Positions 33,771-43,035 of a DNA stretch of 64,000 nt are shown in pieces. The DNA comes from Spirochaetia bacterium. GTDB lineage: Bacteria > Spirochaetota > Spirochaetia > Treponematales > Treponemataceae. Made by a program: the position numbers and the translations under genes. The DNA is taken from the NCBI GenBank assembly GCA_900769975.1, contig CAAGIR010000290.1, positions 1-64,000 on the forward strand. Reading direction: 5' to 3'. Within the stretch, counting starts at the first letter, position 1, and each line of letters begins with the position of its first letter. The notes beneath the pieces are model-generated. The model saw nothing but the letters and a program-made list of their open reading frames with translations, did not search any database and was not told the origin of the DNA.

Positions 33771-34495
33771 TGACAGTTACAAAAGAAATCCTTCAAGACT
33801 TGAAAATTATCTCGATGAATTTAATAAATGAAAGTGATGTTTTATTTCCTTGCATAATCACAAAATATGATAAAGGTAAACTTGTATTGTCTCTTCATAA
33901 TAATATAACCACCGATAACAGAATTAGTCTTCAAGTAGTTGTTCAGGAAGATGAAGGAAGTTTTATAAGTGAAGTACAAACACTAAATATAATAGAAAAA
34001 GATTCAAATTATATAATTGCTACAGTAAAGACTGAAGAACAGAAACATAATAAAACAATTTTGAATCTTTTAGAGCTTCTTTCAAGACTGGATTTACAGG
34101 ATGAAAAATACGGAAGAAGAAAAGAGCCAAGAATTAAGTTAGGAAAAGAGAAATCTTTGTTATTTGGACTTTCATCTGCAGAACAAAAGCTCTTTTCAAA
34201 ATCTGCAAAAATAATTCAACCATGTGCTATAATAGATGCATCAATTCATGGAATCTGTGTAATTACTCCTTATGAAAATCCTGCATTTAAAAATATTGAA
34301 AACTTTAATATTCACCTTTCTTTTATAAATCCGGAGCAGACAGTAATTTTGCAGGCTCATAAAGTATCATCAAAAATAAATGACACTCAAAATAAAGTTT
34401 TTTCAACAATTTCATGCCAGCTTTTAGAGCCTATAAATTATATTTGGAAGGAAAGAGTTATTAAAATGATAGAAACTGACGTTCCTGGTAATTGA
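33770..34495 (+). CDS. PilZ domain protein carried on the conjugative element
   Basis: 241 residues. An N-terminal ~100-residue beta-rich domain (FPCIITKYDKGKLVLSLHNN..) resembles the YcgR-N/PilZN type. It is followed by a PilZ domain with both c-di-GMP motifs: RKEPR (RxxxR, near residue 118) and DASIHG (DxSxxG, near residue 154). It should therefore bind c-di-GMP. It is coupled to the unknown gene at 33294 and lies next to the Trb operon on the opposite strand. A link between host c-di-GMP level and transfer is an inference. Confidence 0.78.
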   Translation: MTVTKEILQDLKIISMNLINESDVLFPCIITKYDKGKLVLSLHNNITTDNRISLQVVVQEDEGSFISEVQTLNIIEKDSNYIIATVKTEEQKHNKTILNLLELLSRLDLQDEKYGRRKEPRIKLGKEKSLLFGLSSAEQKLFSKSAKIIQPCAIIDASIHGICVITPYENPAFKNIENFNIHLSFINPEQTVILQAHKVSSKINDTQNKVFSTISCQLLEPINYIWKERVIKMIETDVPGN

Positions 34496-34562
34496 TAAAA
34501 AACTAGTATTTATTTATTATAAATGTATAAACTGCAATTTAGCAGAATGGAAGTATTAGGCT

Positions 34563-35309
34563 ATGTTAAAACAAATTCCGGAAAGAATTACTTATGCTCA
34601 AGAAAAAATAATTCATCTTATTGAGGAGCGAAAGCTCCGCCAGTGGTGCATGGACAACGGACTTCAACATGCAGCTGTATATCGTCTTGCATTAGGAGAG
34701 TTAAATCCCTCTTATAAAAATATCTGCAATATGGTTCACTTGATTGCTCCTATTGAGTGGCTTTTTTACACAGATGAAAAACTACCTTACGAACCAAAAA
34801 CGGTTCCTCAATGGAATCCTGACAATAAATGTAAATTCATAAAAGAACATAAGTTGGATTATCAGGAAGTTGCAAAAAAATACGGCATTTCAGAACTTTC
34901 CGCATACAATATCTGTGTTGCCGGAAGGGCAAAACCTAGTCTTGCTTTTATAAGAGAATGCTGTAAAGACACAAATCCAATTGATTTTTTTACAGATGGT
35001 GTAGAAATTGAGGCCCCCAAACAATTTACACCAAATCGTGGTGACATTATAAACATTCAAGGAAACATACTTTTTGTACTTTCAAAGAAAGAAAAAGTTG
35101 AAAAGGACAATTATCTTACAGCCTGTCCTGTCATAAAGCAAAATGAAAATGCAATTGAACTTAATGGATTAAAAATAAAAGGCTTTATAAATTTAAAAAA
35201 CATCCAGACATACATGCTTGGTCCAAGGTGCAAGGCAAGTTTCATTGAAACTGCAGATGAGAAAATAACTCAAAATGTAATGAATGAAGTTAGAGAAATA
35301 TTTAAGTAA
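34563..35309 (+). CDS. HTH regulator fused to a MazF/PemK-like domain
   Basis: 248 residues. The first ~140 contain two helix-turn-helix-like units (LRQWCMDNGLQHAAVYRLALGELNPSYKNICNMVHLI and YQEVAKKYGISELSAYNICVAGRAKPSLAFIREC). The last ~100 (FTPNRGDIINIQGNILFVLSKKEKVEKDNYLTACPVI...KGFINLKNIQTYMLGPR) follow the MazF/PemK fold, including RGDI. The Thr that normally follows the CPxT motif appears as Ile, so RNase activity is doubtful. It could be a fused antitoxin-toxin or a regulator that kept the fold. It converges on trbL with an 8-bp gap. Confidence 0.58.
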   Translation: MLKQIPERITYAQEKIIHLIEERKLRQWCMDNGLQHAAVYRLALGELNPSYKNICNMVHLIAPIEWLFYTDEKLPYEPKTVPQWNPDNKCKFIKEHKLDYQEVAKKYGISELSAYNICVAGRAKPSLAFIRECCKDTNPIDFFTDGVEIEAPKQFTPNRGDIINIQGNILFVLSKKEKVEKDNYLTACPVIKQNENAIELNGLKIKGFINLKNIQTYMLGPRCKASFIETADEKITQNVMNEVREIFK

Positions 35310-35317
35310 TATGAATT

Positions 35318-37222
35318 TTACTCTACCTGACGTTCTCCTAGTCCAGGATCTGATGGCAGATTATTTTTTCTTTCTTCCTTCTTAATGTTCTCATCTTTAT
35401 CTTTAGTTAATTTATAGCCTTGAATTTCAGTTGAATTTAAATTTTCTCCACCAATGCGGTCTATATCAAAATTGCTCATTGGCACATGATAATCACGTCC
35501 CTGCATAACGGTTTGTTTTGGATTTACAGCAACACCTGCATAATGTGCCAGTAGTCTACCTGTACTACCTGCAATACCTCCATTTTTTTGATATTCTGTT
35601 TGTTGTCTAAGTTTTACATCTTGTCCAGCAAGTTTTCCGGATGTATTTATCTTATCATCGATTTCATTTTTACGGTCTGATGAATTCCTATATATATCCC
35701 ATTTTTTATCAAGATTTTTCTGACTTGCTTTTGTAGAAGTATCAATTCCATGTTTTTCGGCAAAATCGTTTTTCATCTGCTGTTCTTGTTTTTGTCTAGC
35801 TGCTTTTGATGCTCCACTTTGCTCACTCCAGTCATGAGCCTTCTTCTTAGCCTGCGCAACTGCAGGAGATACTGCAGTCTTTCCTAGATTTTTTGCTCCC
35901 ATTCCAATTGCACCTATTGTTCCAGCCGCTGCCATAAATTCACCCATAGAAAGTTGAGGCTGTCCAGTTAATAAGGTCATGGCAATTTTTGGAGCATTGC
36001 TTGTTAGAACAAATGAAATCAAACAAATAAAGATACATTCTCCAAAAGCAGGCCATCCCATATTTCCACTTGTTGGAGAAATCTGGTCTGCGGCAAAAGT
36101 TAAATACATATTAATTACAAACATCAGGCAAATTACCATAACTAACATCTTTATTGCAAAGCCTGTAAATACAGGAACTAATTTTTTGGGAATATCTTTT
36201 GTTCCATCAAAAAGATAAAATGGAATAAAACCAGCTCCAATTCCCTGTACTATTGTAAATTCAAGAATACACATAACATATTGAATAAGTGCAAATGCAA
36301 CAGCAGCAATTATACAAACACAGCATATTCCGGCCATTATATAAGTTCCAATTTTCTTTGCAGAAAACTTACTGCTCTTTTTGATTTTATATTCTGTTTC
36401 TCCATCATCATTCACTTCTGGTGTAATATCCATTAATGCTTTTTCCCAGATGATTTGTGACGTAAGAATTCCTATTCTGAATATAGCAGAAGATGAAAAA
36501 TAGCTGGTAGCTTTTCCGTCTGAATCTTTTAGCCATATATTAAGCTCCGGCTTATCAGTAACATAAGCATCTGTAAGATCTGTCTTAGAAGTTCCATCTG
36601 CAGAAGTCATTATTAAAACAGAATTAAGAGCTTCAAGAGTTTGTGCACCCCATATTGTATTCTCAGAATCAGGCATAGATTTCATATAGGCTTCTAGTTT
36701 TTTATTAAATTCTTTTTTTTGCTGCTTCGAGGAAAACTTATAATTATTAAACTCATCACTTTCAGAAATTTGCCATAAATAATCCATTACATCCTGATTA
36801 GGTTCAATATAATCAAGTTCAATTCCAAGTTCAGTATTTACAAGGTCTGTCAGTCCTTTAGCCCATTTTTCCTGAAGTTTTATTTCTGCTTCAATTCTGG
36901 TCTTTAAACTTGCAAAATTATTTATGATTGTAGATTTACCGTTTCCTGCATTCAAGCCGACTTCATTAGTCACTTTGCTGATTAAATTAGTGCCAGCATA
37001 ATAAAAGTTGATTAGTAATAAAAAAATAAACCATTTAGAAAGAGTATCCCACCAGGCACTTCGCATTTCTATTCTTGAGTTTATAAGTCTTATAGAAGGC
37101 CATATAAGTCCTATAAGTCCGAAAAAAGAGCCATATTTTCTGGCAAAATTTATAAAATAAAAAAATATTCCTTGAAAATAATCTATAGCATTTATAATCG
37201 GTAAATCTACCCAGTCATTCAT
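35318..37222 (-). CDS. trbL: TrbL/VirB6-family inner-membrane channel protein
   Basis: 634 residues; polytopic inner-membrane component of the P-type type IV secretion system. Two hydrophobic segments lie in the first 100 residues, then a long soluble loop (about 100-310, with NAGNGKSTIINNFASLK near 95), then four or five membrane segments (about 320-480, e.g. GIGAGFIPFYLFDG), and a polar Gln/Lys-rich cytoplasmic tail. The layout and its position at the end of traG-trbB-C-D-E-J match TrbL. GAGG precedes the ATG by 6 nt. Confidence 0.8.
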   Translation of the reverse strand: MNDWVDLPIINAIDYFQGIFFYFINFARKYGSFFGLIGLIWPSIRLINSRIEMRSAWWDTLSKWFIFLLLINFYYAGTNLISKVTNEVGLNAGNGKSTIINNFASLKTRIEAEIKLQEKWAKGLTDLVNTELGIELDYIEPNQDVMDYLWQISESDEFNNYKFSSKQQKKEFNKKLEAYMKSMPDSENTIWGAQTLEALNSVLIMTSADGTSKTDLTDAYVTDKPELNIWLKDSDGKATSYFSSSAIFRIGILTSQIIWEKALMDITPEVNDDGETEYKIKKSSKFSAKKIGTYIMAGICCVCIIAAVAFALIQYVMCILEFTIVQGIGAGFIPFYLFDGTKDIPKKLVPVFTGFAIKMLVMVICLMFVINMYLTFAADQISPTSGNMGWPAFGECIFICLISFVLTSNAPKIAMTLLTGQPQLSMGEFMAAAGTIGAIGMGAKNLGKTAVSPAVAQAKKKAHDWSEQSGASKAARQKQEQQMKNDFAEKHGIDTSTKASQKNLDKKWDIYRNSSDRKNEIDDKINTSGKLAGQDVKLRQQTEYQKNGGIAGSTGRLLAHYAGVAVNPKQTVMQGRDYHVPMSNFDIDRIGGENLNSTEIQGYKLTKDKDENIKKEERKNNLPSDPGLGERQVE

Positions 37223-37233
37223 ATGACACCTCG

Positions 37234-38199
37234 CTATTTTCTAACCTTAGCTCTACCTGCAGCAAAATTGCCTGGTACATTATTATTCAAAATTTCAACG
37301 CTCTGTTCTTCAGCAAGTTTTTCTGATGCTTCAACTTCTTTCTGGTGTTCATCTGCAAGGATTTTCTGAGCTGTAGCTGCTGCTGCATTTTCTACTGCTT
37401 CTTGTAAGGAAATGCATTGGTCAACCATCATTTGACTGGCTAGTAAAGTAGCTTCTTGTAATGCACCTTCAGGAATTGTTCCATCGGAAGTTTTTGCCTG
37501 CATTGCAGCTTGAACAACAGTGTTAAGTCTGGTTATTTTTTCATCTCTAACCATTGCACGTGCTTCTTCTGTAGTAGCGGCAATACAAGTAAGAGCTTTC
37601 TCTCTGACTTGTTTTGAGGTCTGTGCAACTAGATAATAATTTCTTGGTGAAATGCCATATTTTTGCCATATAGCTTTTTCCTGAGCTTCAGACAAATTTC
37701 CGACAGCACTTGCAGCAGCCTGCATCATATTACTCTTCAAATATCCATAAACATCAGTTACACAAGAAGCAAAATCTTTTCCATCCTCACCATGACCGCA
37801 TATGTCTGCCAGAGAATATGATTGACCTCCAACACTTATTATTGAAGTATTCAGTGTATCTTTAATCGCATTTGCCTGAGAAAGCAATCTGTTTACACGT
37901 TTATTTGCATCTCTTATATCATCTCGTATATCAAAGTCCCCATCAAAGCGAATGTTTTCCCAATCAATTCCTTTTGCATTTTCAATTGCCTGATTAATTG
38001 CTTTATATTGATTCTCAATTTGCGTAATAGTATTCATAACCATATCGTAATTTGAATACAGAGTATCAATTGCTGTAAGCCAGTTTGAAACGATTGGAAT
38101 GTTATTGATTGGATCATTTACAATCGCCTGTGCATAAAGCGGACTGAAACCAAAATTTAACAAAATAACACTTATTAAAAATAATTTTGATTTTTTCAT
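37234..38199 (-). CDS. trbJ: TrbJ/VirB5-like minor pilin/adhesin
   Basis: 321 residues with a signal peptide ending PLYAQA (about residue 25). The mature part is mostly helical coiled coil (DTLYSNYDMVMNTITQIENQYKAINQAIENAKGIDWENI...), as in TrbJ. A cysteine pair flanks GHGEDGKDFASC. VirB5/TrbJ proteins sit at the pilus tip or periplasm and help contact recipients. It lies between trbE (20-bp gap) and trbL (11-bp gap). AGGAGG precedes the ATG. Confidence 0.78.
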   Translation of the reverse strand: MKKSKLFLISVILLNFGFSPLYAQAIVNDPINNIPIVSNWLTAIDTLYSNYDMVMNTITQIENQYKAINQAIENAKGIDWENIRFDGDFDIRDDIRDANKRVNRLLSQANAIKDTLNTSIISVGGQSYSLADICGHGEDGKDFASCVTDVYGYLKSNMMQAAASAVGNLSEAQEKAIWQKYGISPRNYYLVAQTSKQVREKALTCIAATTEEARAMVRDEKITRLNTVVQAAMQAKTSDGTIPEGALQEATLLASQMMVDQCISLQEAVENAAAATAQKILADEHQKEVEASEKLAEEQSVEILNNNVPGNFAAGRAKVRK

Positions 38200-38219
38200 A
38201 ATTTCACCTCCTTTATTTT

Positions 38220-40805
38220 TTATGCTACTCCAATCATTTGCTGATATTTTTCATAATCAAGTAAATGGGGATCTTTGCCAATATTCATAAACTTTTGTCT
38301 TGTTGCTTCAAGAATTTCAAAGGCAAGTTCCTTTGTAGTATTCCTGCCATATTTTTCTTCTATATGGTCTAATAATTCATGGTCACTTGAAATAAGTGCA
38401 AGCTGAAATGCATCCAAATCAAGAGAAAACATACGGCAACCAAGCGGATTTTTAAAATAATAGTCATGCTTCATTTGTGCATTTGAAAGCGCAATAATTT
38501 CTGAATCTGTAAGTCCGAATTCCCTGTAGCTTGCTGCAAGGGCCGGATTCTGTGCAGATTCATCTGCCAGGTAAATTTTTGTTAAACATTGCTGGTCTAT
38601 TGTTTCTTTTAATGAAGACTGACTTGCTGCACTAACTTCCTGTGTTGCAAAAATGCAGAATACTTTTTTCTTTCTCAATGTTCTGAGCCATTCCTGAATG
38701 AATTTTGCAAAAATCGGATGTTGTAAATAAAGCCAGGCTTCGTCAAGAAAAAGGAATGTCAAAGGCTGTTTTTGTCCTGTCGGGACATTCCATAATTTTT
38801 CAAGATAACGAAAGATATAAAAAAGAGCCGGAGCAACAGCCTTTTCAGAAAGTCGCATTAATGCCCCCATTTCAATCGTCATAAGGTGCGAAAGATTTAA
38901 TGTTGTCTTATCTGCATCAAAAATTGCTCCAAACTGTCCGCCTGCACAATAAGGGTCAAGGGCAAGCCTTATTGTATTTTCCCCATTTTTTGGATCCTGA
39001 TATGTTACGTACTGTTGGAATGTAGTTAAATCTTTAGTAGGTTTTTCAGAAACAAGACGTAATGCTTCTGTAATTGCCTTACTCATTGTTGCCGTACATT
39101 CAATACCCTGCTGAGCAAGCAAACCTTCAATAAATTGCTGACACCACATTAAACTTTCGGTATATTCGGCTTCACTACATTCATCAGGAGTTCTCAATTC
39201 GCTTAAAGGCTGAAAGGCTACGGAATCCTTTCCAGGCTCTACATAGACACCTCCACTACCAACCATAAAGGCACGACTTGAAAGCTGCTTATCAATACAG
39301 ATAACATTTGCTCCCTCATATTTAGTTGCCTGAGCCATAAGCAAGGCAAGTAAGGTTGATTTACCAGCTCCAGTAGGACCAAATATAAAAGTATGCCCTA
39401 CATCCCTTACATTAAGATTCATAAAAAATGGTGTTCCATAACTCGTAGAACAGATACAAAGAGGAATTGAACTTCCACATGTTTCAAGCGTAAAATCATT
39501 CTCTGCATTTCCTTGCCAGGCGGAAGAAAGAGGAATTATATTAGAACAGGTTTCATAAGAAATAAGAGGACGCCTCATGTTTGCATACACATTTCCAGCC
39601 ATCATTCCCTGCCATGCCTGAAAGTTGTTCAATGTTTCTTCTTTTACTCCAAAACCACAAGAACGAATATCCTGTTGTAATTTTCTACTCTTGATTTTTG
39701 CTTTTTCTATATTTTTGTCCCAGCACATTAAAGAACTGGTATAATAACCTAAAACATATTGTTCCATCGTAAGGTCTGAGTTTATCTGTCCAGCTTCACC
39801 TGCCATTGTCAAAGCACCTTCATTTTCTATTCCTGTAGGGCTACCCATAAACTTATCTGTCATTGCAGTTAAAAAGGACTGTCGCTTAGCCATATATTTC
39901 TTTTTATATTTATCAGCTTCTTTCAGTGAAGTTTCCCTTGAAAGAGGAATAAACCTTGTGGTCCAGCGGAACTCTGTCATTGTACGATTCAGTTTGTCAA
40001 AAATTGCCGGATAACTCATACTAGGAAAATCATCTACAGTCATAACTGGAATATAGTATTCTCCAATTTTAAGAGGCATAGAAGTTTGAACGTCTTTGTC
40101 GCAGACATAGTTATCCAGGAAAAAAAAGACATCATCTGGAAAAATAAGTTTTTCTTCCTCAAGAGACACACAGGATTTTATATAAGAAAACAATTCAGAT
40201 TTATCCAGGTGATGAATCCAAAGTTTATTCTGCATAGCTCCCATAATTTTATCGCAGTCATCTAAAAATCTTTCGCAGTTTTCCTCCACTGCCTTCCAGT
40301 TTCTTTGTGCTGCTATACTCTTTTTTCCTGATTTAGATTTTTTAACATTTTTGTTTACATTTTCTTTGTAAAAAATTTCTTTTCCTTTTTCTTCCAGGTC
40401 ATCAGGCAGTTGCCATACAAAACTTATATAATATTTAGAAGTATAGTGTTCTCCGAACTTAGCAAAATTTTCTGCCCTTCTCTGGTCAATAAGCCAACCG
40501 GAAAGATTATTAAAAGTTCCTGCAGGATATTCTTTTGTTTTAATTCTCTTTACATCAAAAAAGATTGCCCAGCCTTCATTTTGGGCAAGTGACATAATGC
40601 TTCTGTTAAAAAGTGCTGCAACGGCTGCAATATCATTTGCTGAAGAAGACTCCAAATCAGGATATTCAATCTGGTATGTAGTCATTAAAGCACCGTTTTT
40701 TAAAATACAGATATTGGGTTCTATAATAAATGCATAGGGAGAGATATATTTGAGTTGATTTAACGGTTCTTTAAATTGAAACATATCAAGATAAGGTATT
40801 TTCAT
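38220..40805 (-). CDS. trbE: TrbE/VirB4-family conjugation ATPase
   Basis: 861 residues; the energising ATPase of the secretion channel. Walker A FGPTGAGKST lies near residue 482 and Walker B FLFLDEAWLYL near residue 688, with the family motif FATQEVSAA after it. The N-terminal CagE/TrbE/VirB4 domain (MFQFKEPLNQLKYISPYAFII...) is intact, and the length is typical. It is spaced 2 bp from trbD and 20 bp from trbJ within one minus-strand operon. Confidence 0.95.
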   Translation of the reverse strand: MKIPYLDMFQFKEPLNQLKYISPYAFIIEPNICILKNGALMTTYQIEYPDLESSSANDIAAVAALFNRSIMSLAQNEGWAIFFDVKRIKTKEYPAGTFNNLSGWLIDQRRAENFAKFGEHYTSKYYISFVWQLPDDLEEKGKEIFYKENVNKNVKKSKSGKKSIAAQRNWKAVEENCERFLDDCDKIMGAMQNKLWIHHLDKSELFSYIKSCVSLEEEKLIFPDDVFFFLDNYVCDKDVQTSMPLKIGEYYIPVMTVDDFPSMSYPAIFDKLNRTMTEFRWTTRFIPLSRETSLKEADKYKKKYMAKRQSFLTAMTDKFMGSPTGIENEGALTMAGEAGQINSDLTMEQYVLGYYTSSLMCWDKNIEKAKIKSRKLQQDIRSCGFGVKEETLNNFQAWQGMMAGNVYANMRRPLISYETCSNIIPLSSAWQGNAENDFTLETCGSSIPLCICSTSYGTPFFMNLNVRDVGHTFIFGPTGAGKSTLLALLMAQATKYEGANVICIDKQLSSRAFMVGSGGVYVEPGKDSVAFQPLSELRTPDECSEAEYTESLMWCQQFIEGLLAQQGIECTATMSKAITEALRLVSEKPTKDLTTFQQYVTYQDPKNGENTIRLALDPYCAGGQFGAIFDADKTTLNLSHLMTIEMGALMRLSEKAVAPALFYIFRYLEKLWNVPTGQKQPLTFLFLDEAWLYLQHPIFAKFIQEWLRTLRKKKVFCIFATQEVSAASQSSLKETIDQQCLTKIYLADESAQNPALAASYREFGLTDSEIIALSNAQMKHDYYFKNPLGCRMFSLDLDAFQLALISSDHELLDHIEEKYGRNTTKELAFEILEATRQKFMNIGKDPHLLDYEKYQQMIGVA

Positions 40806-40807
40806 GT

Positions 40808-41068
40808 TTAGCTCCTGTAAACATCAGATATTAATAGTCGTTCAAAAAGAGATTCTAAAAAATGCGGATCTTTTCTTGTAGAAAACTTAGCGACAATAAA
40901 TAAAATAAAACCTGCAAACATACACCAGATGCTAACTAACCGCATAAGGATTATTGTCAGAATTACGATTAAAACTACAGGTACAACACCAATTCCCAAA
41001 TCAACATCATCCTGAATAAGACTTTTATGAATAGGTGTCGCATAATTTAAAACACTGTCTTTTTCCAT
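40808..41068 (-). CDS. trbD: TrbD/VirB3-like membrane protein
   Basis: 86 residues. One hydrophobic hairpin region (VVPVVLIVILTIILMRLVSIWCMFAGFILFIVAKF) follows a short N-terminal TPIHKSLIQ motif, which is characteristic of TrbD/VirB3. Directly upstream of trbE, as in other P-type systems. Ends with the conserved charged tail. Confidence 0.82.
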   Translation of the reverse strand: MEKDSVLNYATPIHKSLIQDDVDLGIGVVPVVLIVILTIILMRLVSIWCMFAGFILFIVAKFSTRKDPHFLESLFERLLISDVYRS

Positions 41069-41120
41069 TTTTTACTCCAAAGTGCCGAAAGCATGACAAA
41101 TACTTCCGGCACTATTTTTT

Positions 41121-41477
41121 TTAGTTTGAAAAACTAAGGTCAGACAAAAAGTAATTACAGATACCATTTGCAGAAAGCAGTACTACAGTACCAACTACCC
41201 AAGGTGCGAACTTTCCGATAATAGACTGTATGTCTGCTCCCTGTTTTCCCATAACTACTACACCAATACCTTCTACAACTAATGCAATAAGGCATACAGC
41301 AGTAATTACACCGGATGACAAAAATGAAGTAACCTTTTCTACAGCAGAATCAATTCCTGTTGCATCCTGAGCAAAAATCGGCATTGCCATGCAGGCAAAA
41401 ATAAGTGTAAAAATAAATAACTTTTTCCATTCAAATTTTGTTTTTTCTTCTACAGAAATTACGTTTATTCTTTTCAT
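41121..41477 (-). CDS. trbC: TrbC/VirB2-like pilin
   Basis: 118 residues with a long leader ending PIFAQ (about residue 37) and two hydrophobic segments in the mature part (AVCLIALVVEGIGVVV; GKFAPWVVGTVVLLSANGIC). This is the layout of the cyclic or linear P-type pilus subunit. It sits between trbB and trbD as expected. A 140-bp gap separates it from trbB; that gap holds a degenerate GCGAAAC palindrome (41549-41562). Confidence 0.8.
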   Translation of the reverse strand: MKRINVISVEEKTKFEWKKLFIFTLIFACMAMPIFAQDATGIDSAVEKVTSFLSSGVITAVCLIALVVEGIGVVVMGKQGADIQSIIGKFAPWVVGTVVLLSANGICNYFLSDLSFSN

Positions 41478-41617
41478 ATAAAAACCTCGTATTGTATTTA
41501 ATTTTCCTGATAATTCGTAATTTCCTAGTAATTCATATATTCATAAAAGCGAAACTTTTCTCTCACAATCCAAATACTTCTAAATTATTCTTTTTTCCAC
41601 GAACCTCCTTTTCCCAC

Positions 41618-42598
41618 TTAGATAAGGTGATTTTTTTCAAGCTCTTCCAAAAAGTTAGAACTTGTTGCCTGATGAGTTTCAACAATTTCATTTACAACCG
41701 GACCGTTTTTTGTAGGTATCATGTGAATAACCAGTTGAACACTTTGGGCAACATCGGGCAATTCACCAACAATAACTTCCCGTAAATATGTTCTTAATTT
41801 TTCTATAGTCAGAATGGCAGAATCTGCATGAACTGTAGTAATTCCACCTCTATGACCAGTATTCCATGCTTTTAAAAGTTCATTTGTTGTCGAACCATAT
41901 CGAAGTTCTCCGAATATTATTCGGTTTACATGACAACGAAGTGCAATACGAACAGCTTTTACTGTATCTTCTCCTTCTGCCCATATAGAAACTACATCTT
42001 TTGCATTACATTGAATCTCTCCGGCATCCTCAACAATATAAAAACGGTCATCTGGAATATATTCAGCCATTTTCGCAATGATTGCATTCAGCATTGTTGT
42101 TTTTCCAGAACCTGTAGCACCTCCCAGCACAATATTGCTTCTCATTTCTATATGCTTTATAAGAAGCTCATACTTGTCTTTTGTAATTCTTCCCTGTTCC
42201 AGATAATCTTCAAGTGTAAAAATTTTATTACTCGGCCGTCGTATAAAAATCATGGGACATTCAGAGCTTCTTGGCGGAAGAATTCCTTCAAAACGGATTT
42301 TATAATGAGTAAGTTTTATTGTTCCTTCAACAATAGGATTTTTCGCATCTACCGTAATCCCCATTACGGCTGCACTTGCATAAATGATTCTTGTCGTTGT
42401 CGCTTCGTCAAAAAATATGCCGGTATAGTTTTTGTCCATACCAATTCCTTCGACAATAAGTTCGCCTCCATGACCTATGGCAATATCTGTAACATTTCTG
42501 TCATCAATGTACGGAATTATGAGCTTCATATCGTCCTCAAGGTTACGAAGCCATTTATTCTGTTTTACACTTTCGTTAAAATCGTTCAAAGAAGGCAT
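41618..42598 (-). CDS. trbB: TrbB/VirB11-family traffic ATPase
   Basis: 326 residues; hexameric ATPase at the base of the secretion channel. Walker A GGATGSGKTTM lies near residue 163, followed by the Asp box FYIVEDAGEIQC, Walker B VNRIIFGELR and the His box TGHRGGITTVHAD. The start overlaps the stop of the small RHH gene by one base (TGATG). Confidence 0.95.
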   Translation of the reverse strand: MPSLNDFNESVKQNKWLRNLEDDMKLIIPYIDDRNVTDIAIGHGGELIVEGIGMDKNYTGIFFDEATTTRIIYASAAVMGITVDAKNPIVEGTIKLTHYKIRFEGILPPRSSECPMIFIRRPSNKIFTLEDYLEQGRITKDKYELLIKHIEMRSNIVLGGATGSGKTTMLNAIIAKMAEYIPDDRFYIVEDAGEIQCNAKDVVSIWAEGEDTVKAVRIALRCHVNRIIFGELRYGSTTNELLKAWNTGHRGGITTVHADSAILTIEKLRTYLREVIVGELPDVAQSVQLVIHMIPTKNGPVVNEIVETHQATSSNFLEELEKNHLI

Positions 42599-43026
42599 CA
42601 GTCCAAAACCTCCTCGGATTTTTCATAGATATCTAATACCATACTTTCAAGCCTTCCTTTGTGATTTTTCATATTTTCTGCAAGACGAGTTACAAGTTCT
42701 TCATAAAACTTTTCTGACATTTCTGCCGTTAAATGACGGTCTGGAAAAGTTGCCGTGTACGACTTTGCAAGTTCAAGTACAAGCATTGATATAATTTCAA
42801 TCTTGTTTTCCAACATGGAGATTTTTCTTTTTGTCTGAATCATATTCTGACTGATGATTTTTGAATCAGTTAGAGTATCTTCAAAATACTGTTCGATGAT
42901 TTCACGAATACACGAAGCCATATCAATATTTTCCCGGACTGCTTTGGCTCTTACCATATTGAATATTTCATCCGTTACTCTTGTTCTGATAACCTGATTC
43001 AAAATTGCCTTAGAATTCTTTTTCAT
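42598..43026 (-). CDS. Ribbon-helix-helix-like protein between traG and trbB
   Basis: 142 residues. The N-terminal 50 (QVIRTRVTDEIFNMVRAKAVRENIDMASCIREIIEQYF) fits a ribbon-helix-helix DNA-binding fold; the rest is coiled-coil. It lies exactly where some P-type systems encode small CopG-like proteins after traG. It may regulate the operon or assist the coupling protein at the relaxosome. Coupled to both neighbours. Confidence 0.68.
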   Translation of the reverse strand: MKKNSKAILNQVIRTRVTDEIFNMVRAKAVRENIDMASCIREIIEQYFEDTLTDSKIISQNMIQTKRKISMLENKIEIISMLVLELAKSYTATFPDRHLTAEMSEKFYEELVTRLAENMKNHKGRLESMVLDIYEKSEEVLD

Positions 43027-43035
43027 TGTATTCTC

